NCBI GenBank assembly: GCA_023213395.1 | Contig: CM041465.1 | Location: forward strand, 250,549,741 to 250,613,740 | Length of the DNA stretch: 64,000 nucleotides | From: Cycas panzhihuaensis | Lineage: Eukaryota; Cycadophyta | Direction of reading: 5' to 3' | Shown here: positions 54,050 to 64,000 of the stretch, piece after piece | Numbering within the stretch: the stretch's first letter is position 1 | How the letters are laid out: each line of letters starts with the position of its first letter | The notes under the pieces: model-generated | Told to the model about the DNA's origin: nothing | Database searches by the model: none | Seen by the model: only the letters and a program-made list of their open reading frames with translations | Program-made: the position numbers and the translations under genes

Positions 54050-54930
54050 TATGGCTCCTTGTTCTGGCTTCATACTTAATCTCCTAATACCCTTGAGTAT
54101 CTTATCAATGTTCTTATCTTCTAACGAATGTGAAAAAGTTTTTATAAAAGATTTTTTAAGGTTTCCCCAGGTTACATCTAGGCTCTGTTCTTTCCCTAAG
54201 AACCACTCCCTTGCCACCTGACCTAAGGTGTGGTAGAAGAGATTGCTCCATGTTTTCTTTGGTATACTTAAGGATAACCACTCTTGCTTACATTTCCGAA
54301 TATATTTGTTAGAACATTTCCCTACATGGAATAATGGAATGTTTAATTATTTGGGGTGGTCAAATCGGGCTATAAATGTTGCTTGTAATTCCTTCCATCC
54401 CTGGAAGGTAGCTTGGTGGGCTAAGTACCAACGCCATGCCATCCCTCACAAGGTTAGTATCAGATCTTTCTGCCACTAACTTTTGTCCCAATTTTTTTCT
54501 TCTATCCAATATTCTATGCAATGGGTAAGATGGGTGGTTCCATGTAGTTGATATCCATAAAAGGGTTTGACATAATCTCCAATGTAAGTTTCAAAGTTTC
54601 TTTCCTCAGGGATGGTTACCCTACTACCTAAACTTGAGTCTCTAAAGGTATGTTCTACTAGTTCCCCTTCCATTTCCTCAGATTTGGCGCCAAATTTTGG
54701 AAGGGACCGATCGTTGGGTGGGTATACCTCTAAAGAGGATGAGGAAGGATTGCTGCTCCCTTCCCTGGGTTGTAATAGGGATGGGGATAGGTAATCTACT
54801 TTAGGACCCACGCCTAAGGTAGAGGAGGGGTTAGGGTTAGTACTAGATATTATAGAGTTATGAAATAAATAAGGTATACTAGGAATAGGGAGGTTTAGGT
54901 CTGGGGTTAGGTTGTTATTAGTTTCCATAC
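54020..54930 (-). pseudogene. G9 second gag-like module between protease and RT
   Basis: Starts with a Ser/Pro/Asn-rich stretch (54928-54700), then VTIPEERNFETYIGDYVKPF, GTTHLTHCIEYWIEEKNWDK, and with stops LTL.GMAWRWYLAHQATFQG, WKELQATFIARFDHP, FYHTLGQVAREWFLG, DVTWGNLKKSFIKTFSHS. This repeats the gag signature twice. It matches the G1 module at 3578-4251 in position and sequence. Confidence 0.62.
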
Positions 54931-54935
54931 TATTT

Positions 54936-55850
54936 CTATGCTACTGTTAGTTGCCATATACCAAAAGATTTTGAATTATCGTTAATGTCATCAGTTACAT
55001 ATTTAGATAGCAAATTACATCTATAAGAAGGAGAATTAACTTCATAGGTGTCCTGCAACCAATAGTCTACAAATTTCATCCCATTTTCATCGTCAGAAGA
55101 GTTGTAGATTTCTCTGAAGTGGGATGGTTCTGTCTCTTGAAGGTTGATCATCTTGGTTGGTTCTTCGGCCGTATGGTATAGATTCCCTTCATCAAACGAA
55201 GATCTTATTTCTTCACTCGCAATGGTCGTGTTTGAACCGTCATCCGGTATTACTTCAATCAAATTCTTTCCTAGCATCGGAAGTACCACTTCATTCCCTC
55301 CATCTGACAGTGTGAAGGTTACGTCTCTCCAATTTTGGAGACACTACGTTTTGTACAACCAAGGTCTCCCCAATAAGGACGGATAGGGTGTTGCACCCTT
55401 CTCTGTTTCCACAATCGTGAAATCAATTCTGACGACAATCCCTACCACATCCACCTTGATGTTGGTGAGTTTCCCCACAGGTCTTACCAACAATTCATTT
55501 GCCAACTTTAGTGAATAAGTAGTTGCTTCTAGCTTTGGGCTCCCCAACTTTCGCCATGTCAAGGTTGGTAATACATTCACAACAGCTCCTCCATCCATGA
55601 TTACCGTTGAGAATGTTTCTCCCAATACAGTGATTATTACCATTGGGTCCATGTCAAAGGATGGCATTACTTTCTTTAAACTCTTGGTAATTTCTTGTCA
55701 TTGTAGTATTCCTCCTTTGATCCAATCTATCACTTGACATAAGGGGATTGTTAATTGCAATTGTTTGACCAGGTTTTCCATTAACAACAATATCCGTGGA
55801 ATATCTTATGCCAGTAACCCCTTAAACAATTCCTCCATCTGTACCATTTG
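54936..55850 (-). pseudogene. G9 retropepsin-like protease and acidic linker
   Basis: MPSFDMDPMVIITVLGETFS, VIMDGGAVVNVLPTLTWRKL (DGG active site), LLVRPVGKLTNIKVDV, LLGRPWLYKT, then a stop near 55344 and the acidic linker MVLPMLGKNLIEVIPDDG. It parallels G1 4252-5322 closely. Confidence 0.88.
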
Positions 55851-57861
55851 AGGTTGTGTTTTTTGTTCCTCTAGTACTCTCTTTCTCCTTTTGTTTGTTT
55901 TTCCTTACGTATACGTGCTTAGTTTCTGGTTTGCCCATTGGTAGCATGGTCTTAGTCTGGGCTACTTCTTCTAATACCTGCTTTACTTATTTGAATCTGT
56001 TTATCTCGGTTTATGGGTTTAGGTACCCCTCATCCATTTTCTCTTTTTGCTTCTTTTGGAGTTTCGCATTTTTGTTGTTCTCTGGAATAATAGTCATTAG
56101 ATTAGTTGCTTTCGCTTTCCCTTTCCAATCTTTCGTATTGTACTCCTATTTAGTTGGGCAATCCAATTTCCAATGCTCGAATTGTAGACATATCAAACAT
56201 CTCCCTATTGGTTGGCTCTTCTTATTCAATTCGTGCATACTCCTCGTTGTGTATATATTTCGAGGTGGGTTGCCTCCTCTTCCCCTACCTCGTCCTCTGT
56301 AAACCCTTCCTCTAGGGTTGTAAAAACAATCCTTGGTTGTGTGACTATCCATATCACATATGTGGCACCATTTATCCCTTTGGTGCATTGCATTGTTTTT
56401 CGGATTAATTTCACATTCCTTGGTTGTGTGTGAACTTTCTTCGCAGATATAGCACCATTTTTCAACTTTAAACTCTCGGTCCTTTTTCTTTGTTACTTCC
56501 TCCTCTTTGTTATTTCTCATCTTAAGTCTTGCTACTTCCCTTCTTAGAGCTTCAACTTCCGACTCTTCTTCTGAGATTCTCACCTGACAGAAGGGTCGAT
56601 TATGCTGGCTTTGCTTCATTTCCCTTATTTCTTATTGTAATCTTAGTAGAAGGGGATCATGCCCTCTGACTTGGGCATCCATCTCTGCTTCGAAATCCAA
56701 TGCCAATTCCTAGGCGTTTTTGAATGATTTCAGTGGATGTGCATGCATCATAGACCTTAATTTTTCGTTTAATCCTTTGACAAAATAATTCTTCATGTTG
56801 CGATCTGTCATTGTTTCATTGATCATATTGGCAACGATGATTTTCATACGGCTGATGTAAGTTAGTACCGATTCGCCCGATCTCTATTTTATTTCCCTTA
56901 GGGCAATTTCCATAGCTTCGTTGCTTCGAAATTTCTGAAACCTTTCCTCCAAGGATTTCTTTATATTGGCCTATGTTTCTTTCTTATTCAATTCTTTGTA
57001 ACATGCCAATGGTACTCCCCTCAATGTGCCAGCAAATCTTGCCTTTATTTCATCCTCATCTGTGATTTTCTTTACATCGATCAAGTTCTGGAACAAATAT
57101 ACATGCTCTACTGCATCTGAGGTCTCATTGAAGATCAGTTTACCAAAATCCCTAAAGTCGTCCATCCTAGGTGACTGCACCGATGTCCCACCTAGTGGTG
57201 ATCCTTCTCCTTTTACCTCCTCTAAGGATTCCACTTCTTCTTCTCCACCCCTCACTTTAGGTGGTGTATGCAGGGTGCTTAATGCAATGTTATCCCTTCC
57301 AAATAGGGGATTCTTGAATGGCGTCTTTAGATGTATAGGCTCTGGCACACCTGGCACTTGTACTGTCAATGGTGTGACCACTATATACGATCGCTCAGAC
57401 CCCTCTGTCTCAGAATCCTCAAAAAGTTGCCTTGTTAATTTATTCTCCCAATATGCCGAGGGACCTTCCTCCGCCTTCTTCTCGTTATCACTCAGGTCCT
57501 TCGGGGTATCATCCACAGGTGTATTCTCCTCCTTCCTTAGGGTGTCGTTATGTTCCCCATTTACTTTTGGTTTTTCCTCCTTTTCTAGACTTAAAAGGTC
57601 ATATTTGATTGCAGCAGGTGATAGTACCATTTACTTGCCATTATTTCCCTCTCCTTGCTCTTGAGGTGTCTGGGCTCCACTTGCCTTAGATTCTTCAACA
57701 GACTACCCCTTAGTCTCGTTATTATGCAAACTTAATCTTTTTGCCCTTCTTAATTTTGACTCCTTTGACCATCATAATGCCCTCTATCTGCTTGTTTCTT
57801 TCCCTTTAGGTGAAGTATCCTTTTGTGGCTCTCCCGCCTTCGAAAGCCTCTTACGTGGCAT
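55851..57861 (-). pseudogene. G9 gag with multiple CCHC knuckles
   Basis: Start by ATG at 57861 (complement of CAT 57859-57861). Glu/Lys-rich N-terminus and the frame 57630-56971 with VQVPGVPEPIHLKTPFKNPL and IDVKKITDEDEIKARFAGTL, then capsid motifs SLEERFQKFRSNEAMEIA, SVLTYISRMK and YFVKGLNEKLR. Knuckles: CYICEESSHTTKEC, CHICDMDSHTTKDC, CLICLQFEHWKLDC; the fourth, present in G1, is degraded near 56110. Stops separate the parts. Confidence 0.88.
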
Positions 57862-57988
57862 TGGAAGGTCCCCTGGCTGTCAGACAATTAATTACAGCCA
57901 CCATCACGATGACAGCCAAGGTCCTCTGTCTTTTGAACATTCTCCCCCTTGTGAAACTCCAGGCCCTGGTCCCTCCTCAGTGGACGTA

Positions 57989-58001
57989 GGCAACGGAACC
58001 A
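57989..58001 (-). promoter_or_regulatory. G9 primer binding site, tRNA-Asp-like
   Basis: GGCAACGGAACCA on the plus strand, one base before the LTR, identical to G1. It matches the tRNA-Asp 3' end except CG to AA. Confidence 0.7.
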
Positions 58002-58002
58002 A

Positions 58003-58861
58003 TGTTGACTTATTACACAATCTCCCTACCAAGATCGGTACACTTGTTAAGGAATCACTGGTAGTCTAGTCTAGGATACACTCAACATGCTTCATACACT
58101 AAATCATCACAAATTTATTCACAATTCCATACAATAATGCCACAGATTACACACAACAGTACAATAAACAGCAAATATCCATCATTCAACCCTCATAGTA
58201 CACATAAAATCATCAATTTCCACGTAACTCTTTCTTTATTAAGCAATAAGTCTTTATACAACAGGTGCTGGAATGTATTCCCTATACATTCCAACTGTAT
58301 ACACTGAATTCTATCATATACATTCCCAAAAGGTATGCATCACGAAATGCATCTCCTGTACACTGCTTCATACCACTGAATATACGTGCTGGCTACCGTA
58401 CCACCATGTGTCTTGAATGCTCGACTCTCACCACTGGAATGGTCCTTGCAGGTTCCTTTAAATGTGCCTTCTTGGTGTCTTTTCGATGAATGGTTATAAC
58501 TCCCTATCATAACCATACCCTTTCAGCCATGTATGTACCTTTTCATTAATCATTGATTAGTTACCTTAACTACTATCTTTTCCATCAGTACGTACGTCCT
58601 TGGGTGCTGATGTCATCATCCCAGGTATCCACTGGTCCAGATCTGCCACGTGTACCCTTGTTGTTTGCTTTTGTACCGCAAATGGTACGTATTCTGTATT
58701 GAGTACCTATTTAGGTACACACCTATCATACGTACCCAGAATGCTAATTTCTTCCATTTCCACGTCATACGTACCTCCATACAGTCGTACCTGCACTTCA
58801 ATGATTATACAGCCTACATCTGGTGTCCACATAGCCTAGTGTACCAAAATATGTCCCAACA
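58003..58861 (-). repeat. G9 5' LTR (859 bp)
   Basis: TGTTGACTTATT to ATGTCCCAACA. The minus-strand upstream half contains GGTACGTATGA, GGTACGACTG, ACGTACCATTTG and GGACGTACGTACTG, that is, clustered GTAC motifs at 58590-58790. Confidence 0.93.
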
Positions 58862-59002
58862 ACCATTTACACTTATTTTTAGCATGTGTTCCACTACACG
58901 TCCCTTTGTTGTTGCATTCTTACATTCCTCAGGTTAGGTTAAGCATGCATATCTACATTTCCATTGTCCAAAATTGCCCAAGTACCAGATTTTACCCAAA
59001 CA
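58862..59002 (-). repeat. G8 3' LTR, inner part
   Basis: It begins with ACCAT, the target duplication of G9, and ends TTTACCCAAACA. The following TCTATCCTTGGTCAACA matches the sequence after the G9 3' LTR (49124), which fixes the border. Confidence 0.8.
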
Positions 59003-59184
59003 TCTATCCTTGGTCAACAAAAACGATTAAGCATACTTGCTCAATTCAAAATTCAAAAATTTTTTAGTTTCTTCACCTCCACTCTATATCAAGGTTGCTC
59101 ATGTTGCCATGGATCTGTTGTAGCTTCATACGCCTTTAGTATGCCCTCATTGATTTGGGTGAGGGTAGCTATGATTGCATCCTT

Positions 59185-60210
59185 CTATTTCAACTCTTCT
59201 TTCAAAGCGGCAATTTTCGCCTTGTAACGTGCCTCCATCTCCTCCACCATCCAAATAATTTGTTGACTCTTCCCATCTATAGATCTTGGTTGTGGTGAGG
59301 ATGTCTCCCCTAGTTCAATGACAAGAGGGAACTCTTCTTCAACAAGGGCCCACTCCTCCAATGATGGCTCTAACTCTACTTCTTCCTCTTCCATTGCTTC
59401 CTCTCACCTTTGTTTAATGCTTTTCTTCACCACCTGTTTGGAACAATGGCAAATAGGGCTACCTAGTGTTTGTTGTAACCACTTTGATATCCTTGCCATC
59501 TCCCTTTTTACTTTCCTTTTTACCTCCAAATCTTAAGTATTTTCTAGAAATGCCTCCACCCATTATTTGATCAACAACTTGTGTGGCCTAATTGGTTGTT
59601 GTGATGGTAGTATTCCCAAACACTGATGTAACAAAATGGCCAACAATAATGAGGGATGCTTGAAGGGATGAACGATGATCTCCTCAATTTGTTGTTTCAT
59701 ATATGTTGCCAAGAATTCTAACCAATTAAGCTAAACTCCAATTTCAAATTTGTGACAACATTGATATCATTCCTCTTGGAATGTATGTGTACTTTTGTTT
59801 TGACAAGAAATGGGTGATGAGCACCTTTGCGACCCACTACAATTTGATATCCCTAGTATCCATAATTCTGATTCCACCGAAGAATATCTAAGTGTTCTCC
59901 TTGTACATCTCCCTCACCCATATCTCTTGATCAACCTATGATCGCTTGATAAAAGTCAAGATGTTTCCCTCTTTGGGAAGTCCTGTGATAGCATGGATAA
60001 TGTTTGCATTCAACTGAATGCATTCCACATTCTTTTTAACTCCAACAAGATTTGCTCCATCAACTCTAGGTCCCAATATAATGGAGCCAAGTGTGTATAC
60101 TCTCCCCACCCTGTCTATGAAATCTTGACTTTAAATAGTGATGGTAACCCTTCCAACTTTACATTCAACTCCGGCAAATAGATCTCTTGACACCCTACAG
60201 TCTTCATTTT
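59185..60210 (-). pseudogene. G8 3' accessory frame, unknown function
   Basis: From 60210: MKTVGCQEIYLPELNVKLEG, LPSLFKVKIS, GWGEYTHLAPLYWDLELMEQ, ILLELKKN, IIHAITGLPKEGN, VDQEIWVREMYKENT, KL.WVAKVLITHFLSKQKYT, YIPRGMISML, then SLIIVGHFV. After stops the C-terminal acidic (MEEEEVELEPSLEEW) and coiled-coil (VEEMEARYKAKIAALKEELK) parts follow to 59185. It is homologous along its length to G9 49185-50340. Confidence 0.6.
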
Positions 60211-60840
60211 GGATGGAATGGAAAAATAGGAAGCAATACCTAACATTAACAAGAGAAAATGTGGAAACTAGGGTTGTTTGTGTGGAAAACCTGAAATACA
60301 TTACGTGTGTTTGTCGTGAGAACGTATGGCAATTTTAATGTTGGTACTTAATGCTACTGTAACTAATTTGCTTGCTCTCAGTGGTCTTTGTCACTTTGGT
60401 ACTCTTTTATGTTAAAATGAGGCTTCAAATGTTGGTTTTACATTTTTATGTGAATGTTTTGATTGTGTGTTCCCCGTTGGAACGCTTGTAGGAATGCATA
60501 GGGAAAGTTTATACTTTGCATTCTTTTGTTATATGTGTTCCCAATATCATTCTATCTTGGAATGTATAGTGTATTTTGGAGACACGTATACTTAAAATTC
60601 ATCATTTTTCATATATGTATTTAATTTTTCTCATTTTATTTTCTTTTTTTCTAATATTGCCATATGGTAATTTTGCTTAAGTGTATAATTGGAGTTACAG
60701 TTAATTTTACCCCCACCGCTTTTTTCTATTTACGTACCAAGTTAGAATCACATCCTAGCATTGAGACAACCTCAATTGTCTCCAACTTCAAGCAACACGA
60801 TATGGCACAACCAATTGATTCCTCTGGTAGGATGGTTGCA
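60211..60840. other. G8 spacer between accessory frame and integrase
   Basis: Occupies the place of the GTAC-rich tandem repeat of G1 and G9. Only faint traces remain (GGAATGCATAG, GGAATGTATAGTGTATTTTGGA near 60550). No coding motif. Confidence 0.5.
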
Positions 60841-62340
60841 CCCTAACTGTGGTAGGGCATCAATCGACTATCGTTGATCAAGGCTGGCAGTTGCAACCCA
60901 TCAATCTCCTTCAATCTTACTGAACCATTGTCGAAAATCTTGTCAAAGATGTATGGTCCGAGCTATCACATTTTTCGTTTCACCAGGTGTGTACAAAATT
61001 TGTTGTTGTAAAACAATACTTGGTCACCTTCCTAAAACTGGGGTGCCTTTAGGTGGCAATCATGGCATGCCTTCTGTTGCATCTTCTAAATATTTTACAA
61101 CCATTTTGCTCTATGCCTTGTTTCTTCTAACTACAACAATTGTCGTAATCTATCATGTAGGGAATTGAAATCATCAAGTCGACAAGTCATAGTGACTCAA
61201 ACTTGGAATCTCAAATTCTATTAGAATAATAACGTCCATCCCGTACACTAACTAGAATGGCATCTGTCTAGTTGCCCTTTCATATGTTGTGGGGAAAGCC
61301 CATAATACTAATAGCAACTTTTACGCCCAATCTAATCTACCCACATCATAAATTTTTCATAAACAATTTTCAATGATTTTATTTGAACTCTCTACTTGCC
61401 CATTCACTCTAGGGTAATAAGGCATCAATTTCATATGGCTACTCAGAAACTTAGATGTCAAGTCTTCCATTAACTGGTTTAGAAAATGTGAACCATGATC
61501 ACTCCATTAATTGGTTTAGAAAATGTGAACCATGATCACTCACAATCTCCAATGGACACCCATAATGTATAATAATCACCTCATATAGTAATTCGGTTGT
61601 ATTGTCAGAATTTGCTTTTCTCAATAACCTTGGTTCCACCCACTTGGTCATATAATTTGTAGCAACCAAAATATATCAAGCTTGGTATCATTGAGTTTCT
61701 TGTTTAATAGGCCCAACGAAATCAAAATCCCATTTCTCAAATGGTGCCAATGGTAAGATTGGGTTAAGAGGTTGAAAGTCTTGGTAACTTGGCTTCCTGA
61801 ATCACTAACAATAATTACATTTCTTAATCCACTTTCTTATATCTTCAAACATGGCCGACCACCAAAATCCTACTAAGAGCACATTCCTCCATGTTTCCAA
61901 CTTACCCTCATATGCATGGATTATTTTGCTCAATCTCACGTAGCTTGACACAACGTCAACACACCTCATCTAGTCTTAGGCGATATAATTCACCTTGGAT
62001 CAGTTGGTACGGTTATACCTTCCGAACTAAATGTATTTTTTCTATTTTGTCTAGGTCTTGTGGTAGTTCACTTGTCGTAAGATACTATGGAATTCCCTCG
62101 TACTATTTTGTTGGAATGAATTTGACACTAAAGAGTGTTTCATCTAGGAAATCATCCGGTACTCCTGTGGCTTCTTCCCCATTATTGATCCTAGACCCAG
62201 ATAGTTAATCAGGTATCATATATGCTCTCCCAGCTTTAACCATAATTTTAAAAGTGAATTCTTGAAACAACATAAGCCATCTACTAATTTTCCCTTTCAA
62301 TATAGACTTATTCATGAGGTACATCAATGCCTAATGATCC
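60841..62340 (-). pseudogene. G8 integrase (broken)
   Basis: From the right: an RNase H tail, FWWSAMFEDIRKWIKKCNYC (zinc-binding region, near 61800-61880), FDFVGPIKQ-like first Asp, WVEPRLLRKANSD, SDHGSHFLN-like second Asp and PYYPRVNGQVESSNKIIE near 61400 with the catalytic Glu kept. The GPY/F tail lies near 60870-60990. Many stops. Confidence 0.82.
61466..61540. repeat. 37 bp tandem duplication in G8 integrase
   Basis: CCATTAACTGGTTTAGAAAA begins at 61467 and CCATTAATTGGTTTAGAAAA at 61504, both followed by TGTGAACCATGATCACT. One difference is visible. Confidence 0.93.
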
Positions 62341-62384
62341 ACATAAAAGATAAACGAATTTGATAGTAGGTAGTGTCAAAATTT

Positions 62385-62640
62385 CTATGGAGAATATACC
62401 ATTCTAAGGCTTTCCCTTTTTGTTGTTGTATAGTTTTGTTCTGCCTCGGTCAATTTTTGGCTCGCAAAGTAGATAGGATGGTCAGTATCAGTTTCCCCTA
62501 GTTGGGCGAGTACACACCTAATGGTATGTTGCAATGCATCAACATGCACATGGAAGATTTTGTCCCAATTAGGAAATTGAAGAATAGGTGTTGATGTTAT
62601 TATTCTTTTTAAAGACTCGAAAGCTTCTTGTTGTTCTTCT
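62385..62640 (-). pseudogene. G8 RNase H
   Basis: KIFHVHVDALQHTIRCVLAQ (Asp kept), IYFASQKLTEAEQNY and TTKRESLRMVYSP. It continues in frame from RT. The end toward integrase (FVDH region) is decayed near 62340. Confidence 0.85.
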
Positions 62641-63412
62641 CTCCATTCCCATTCGATAGCCTTTCTCAATAATTCCTCCAAGGGTCCCAATATACATTCA
62701 CATCGCTTGATGAACTTTTTATAGTAGCTAGTAAATCCCAAAAACCCTTTCAACCGCTTTCTTGACAACGGGACTGGAAAATGCAGAATTGCAAATGCTT
62801 TTGTTAACTCTATTAATAATCCCTCTTTGCATACAATGTAGCCCAACAAGCTTCCCAATGGAACCAAGAAAGTACATTTCTTTGAATTTAAGCATAGATT
62901 TGTTTTTTCTACAAGTTTGCAACATTTCCATCAAATTGTCCATATGATTTTTCATTAGACTGTATAAAGTCCAATCATCCAAAAATGCAACCACTCTCTC
63001 CTATTAATCACAATACATTGAAATGTGGCAGACGTATTGGTTAACCCGAAGGGCATTACCTTATAGGCATATGTTCCCCATTCCATTATAAAGGTAGTCT
63101 TGGCTTGGCCTTTGGAAGCAATCTGAACTTTATTATACCCACTAAATCCATCTGTGAAGGAGTAAACCTCTTTGCCTCCTACCATCTCAAATACATCCTC
63201 CATAAAAAGAATCAGAAATGGATCCTTTTTAGTTACTTTATTCAGTTGTCTATAGTCTACACACACTCTTATTTTCCCATTCATTTTGGGCACCACTACC
63301 ACTAGGCTTACCCACTTAGCTTTCATTTTCTTCTTATACCTTGGATTTATCTAATAGGGCCTTTGCTTCATCGACTTGGCTCCTTCAATTAGGTCAATGT
63401 GGTGCATCCCAA
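62641..63412 (-). pseudogene. G8 reverse transcriptase, 5' part missing
   Basis: KWVSLVVVVPKMNGKIRVCV, DYRQLNKVTKKD, YSFTDGFSGYNKVQI, MPFGLTNTSATFQ, then after a shift VAFLDDWTLYS (FLDD box) and GFLGFTSYYKKFI. Upstream homology (HHIDLIEGAKSMKQ-like) stops at 63412 where G10 begins. Confidence 0.88.
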
Positions 63413-64000
63413 TGTAGTGGATCTCACGTCCACTACCAAAATAAAAATAAGTTTGATAAATATTTCTTCAAAAATTATATTTGTATTGATTTGAATTAAA
63501 TGGAATGATTGCGCATGATTTCTGGGGCATATAAATATCAATGACATACCCCTTTGATAAGTCACAACCCTAAGCCATGTCTTTAGATAACTAATTTATT
63601 ATAAACTAGTAATTATAATTAGTTGCAAGGTTTGCAACAAGTCCCTCCCCTTTAAAAATGATTTGCCCTCAAAACATGGGGAAACATCAAGGAATACCCG
63701 TATGTGGCCACCAAGCATTTTCTTAGTTGATTGTTGGTTTTCTTATTGCTAAATTGTTCTCCTGTTAGTGGAATGTACATTGAGTATAGACAAACAATGC
63801 AATCTGCTTTCATTGGTTCCTCTTTGAAGTAGAGGTGTTTTTATTGAGTTAAGCATTCATTTCTAACATGAAATGATGAAGAAAACAACCTAAGATAAGA
63901 TGATTGGCATCACATCAATAGCACTATGAGAATAACCAACTAAGCAAGCTCAAGCACAAGCATATAAAGGCACAAGATATAGAAGAGTAGGAATTGATCC
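63413..64000 (-). mobile_element. G10: chromovirus 3' end, continues right of window
   Basis: The 3' LTR is 63413-63639 (227 bp; TGTAGTGGAT to TTTGCAACA). The polypurine complement TCCCTCCCCTTT follows at 63642-63653, as in G5. Further right the minus strand reads like a decayed chromovirus C-terminus (FPMF then GQIIFKGEGL). 63720-64000 holds no clear domain. It cut into the RT of G8. Confidence 0.7.

Larger units (their letters stand above)
48261..58861 (-). mobile_element. G9: Tat/Athila-like gypsy element with both LTRs (10.6 kb)
   Basis: LTRs at 48261-49123 and 58003-58861 are flanked by a near-perfect duplication (GCCAT/ACCAT). On the minus strand: gag, protease, gag-like module, RT, RNase H, integrase, tandem repeat and accessory frame. 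A count over about 258 aligned LTR bases gave roughly 22 differences, so it is not recent. It is the most complete member of its family here. Confidence 0.93.
47635..63412 (-). mobile_element. G8: old Tat/Athila-like gypsy element, split by G9
   Basis: The 3' LTR is in two parts (47635-48260 and 58862-59002) around G9. To the right follow the accessory frame, integrase, RNase H and RT, cut at 63412 where the LTR of G10 begins. It is more diverged from G1 and G9 than they are from each other. 47555-47634 is a short spacer without features. Confidence 0.85.

Noticed and set aside
57026-57664. 212-codon open frame on the plus strand
   Set aside because: It is the reverse shadow of the G9 gag N-terminus, whose minus-strand translation has family motifs matched in G1.

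Overview
The window is plant nuclear DNA that is almost entirely a nest of degenerate LTR retrotransposons, with traces of two host genes. Plant origin follows from chromodomain Ty3/gypsy elements, Tat/Athila-like gypsy elements, Ty1/copia elements primed by initiator-tRNA-Met-like sites, a spliced-looking exon of a plant DEAD-box helicase, and a broken piece of a plant PHD-finger meiosis/tapetum gene family. Hand-compared LTR pairs differ by about 8 percent, reading frames are broken, and genes are very sparse. This fits a giant-genome seed plant; a gymnosperm is plausible but not proven.

Layout (G = gypsy, C = copia-like). 1-8351: G1, minus strand, Tat/Athila-like, 3' end off the left edge. 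It sits in C1 (8352-9262, plus), which interrupts G2 (9263-14439, minus), which itself lies in gypsy scrap G3 (14440-15100, minus). 15101-19532: G4, plus, chromovirus lacking its 5' end. 19533-27059: mostly non-repetitive sequence with one RH17/DDX31-type helicase exon (20469-20776), two minisatellites and microsatellites. 27060-27738: broken MMD1/MS1-like PHD-finger gene fragment, abutting C2 (27781-31072, minus), a copia element with gag and long leader but no pol. 31073-36751: G5, minus chromovirus. 37479-40810: C3, a short copia element with both LTRs and a perfect CAAAA duplication. 40816-41520: gag scrap G6. 41763-44780: G7, plus chromovirus with both LTRs, perfect CTAGA duplication and a large internal deletion. 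44781-47554: C4, a non-autonomous element. 47635-63412: G8, old minus Tat/Athila-like element, split by insertion of relative G9 (48261-58861) into its 3' LTR. 63413-64000: start of G10, a minus chromovirus.

The most unusual content is the architecture of the G1/G8/G9 family. Read 5' to 3' it carries gag with up to four CCHC knuckles, protease with a DGG active site, a second gag-like module between protease and reverse transcriptase, RT, RNase H, integrase with a GPY/F tail, a tandem repeat rich in GTAC motifs shared with the LTR, and a 3' accessory reading frame of unknown function kept in two diverged copies. The second gag-like module and the 3' frame are the best candidates for undescribed biology. 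Every call rests on reading translations and motifs by eye; no database search was run, and element boundaries without a matching LTR or target duplication are approximate.
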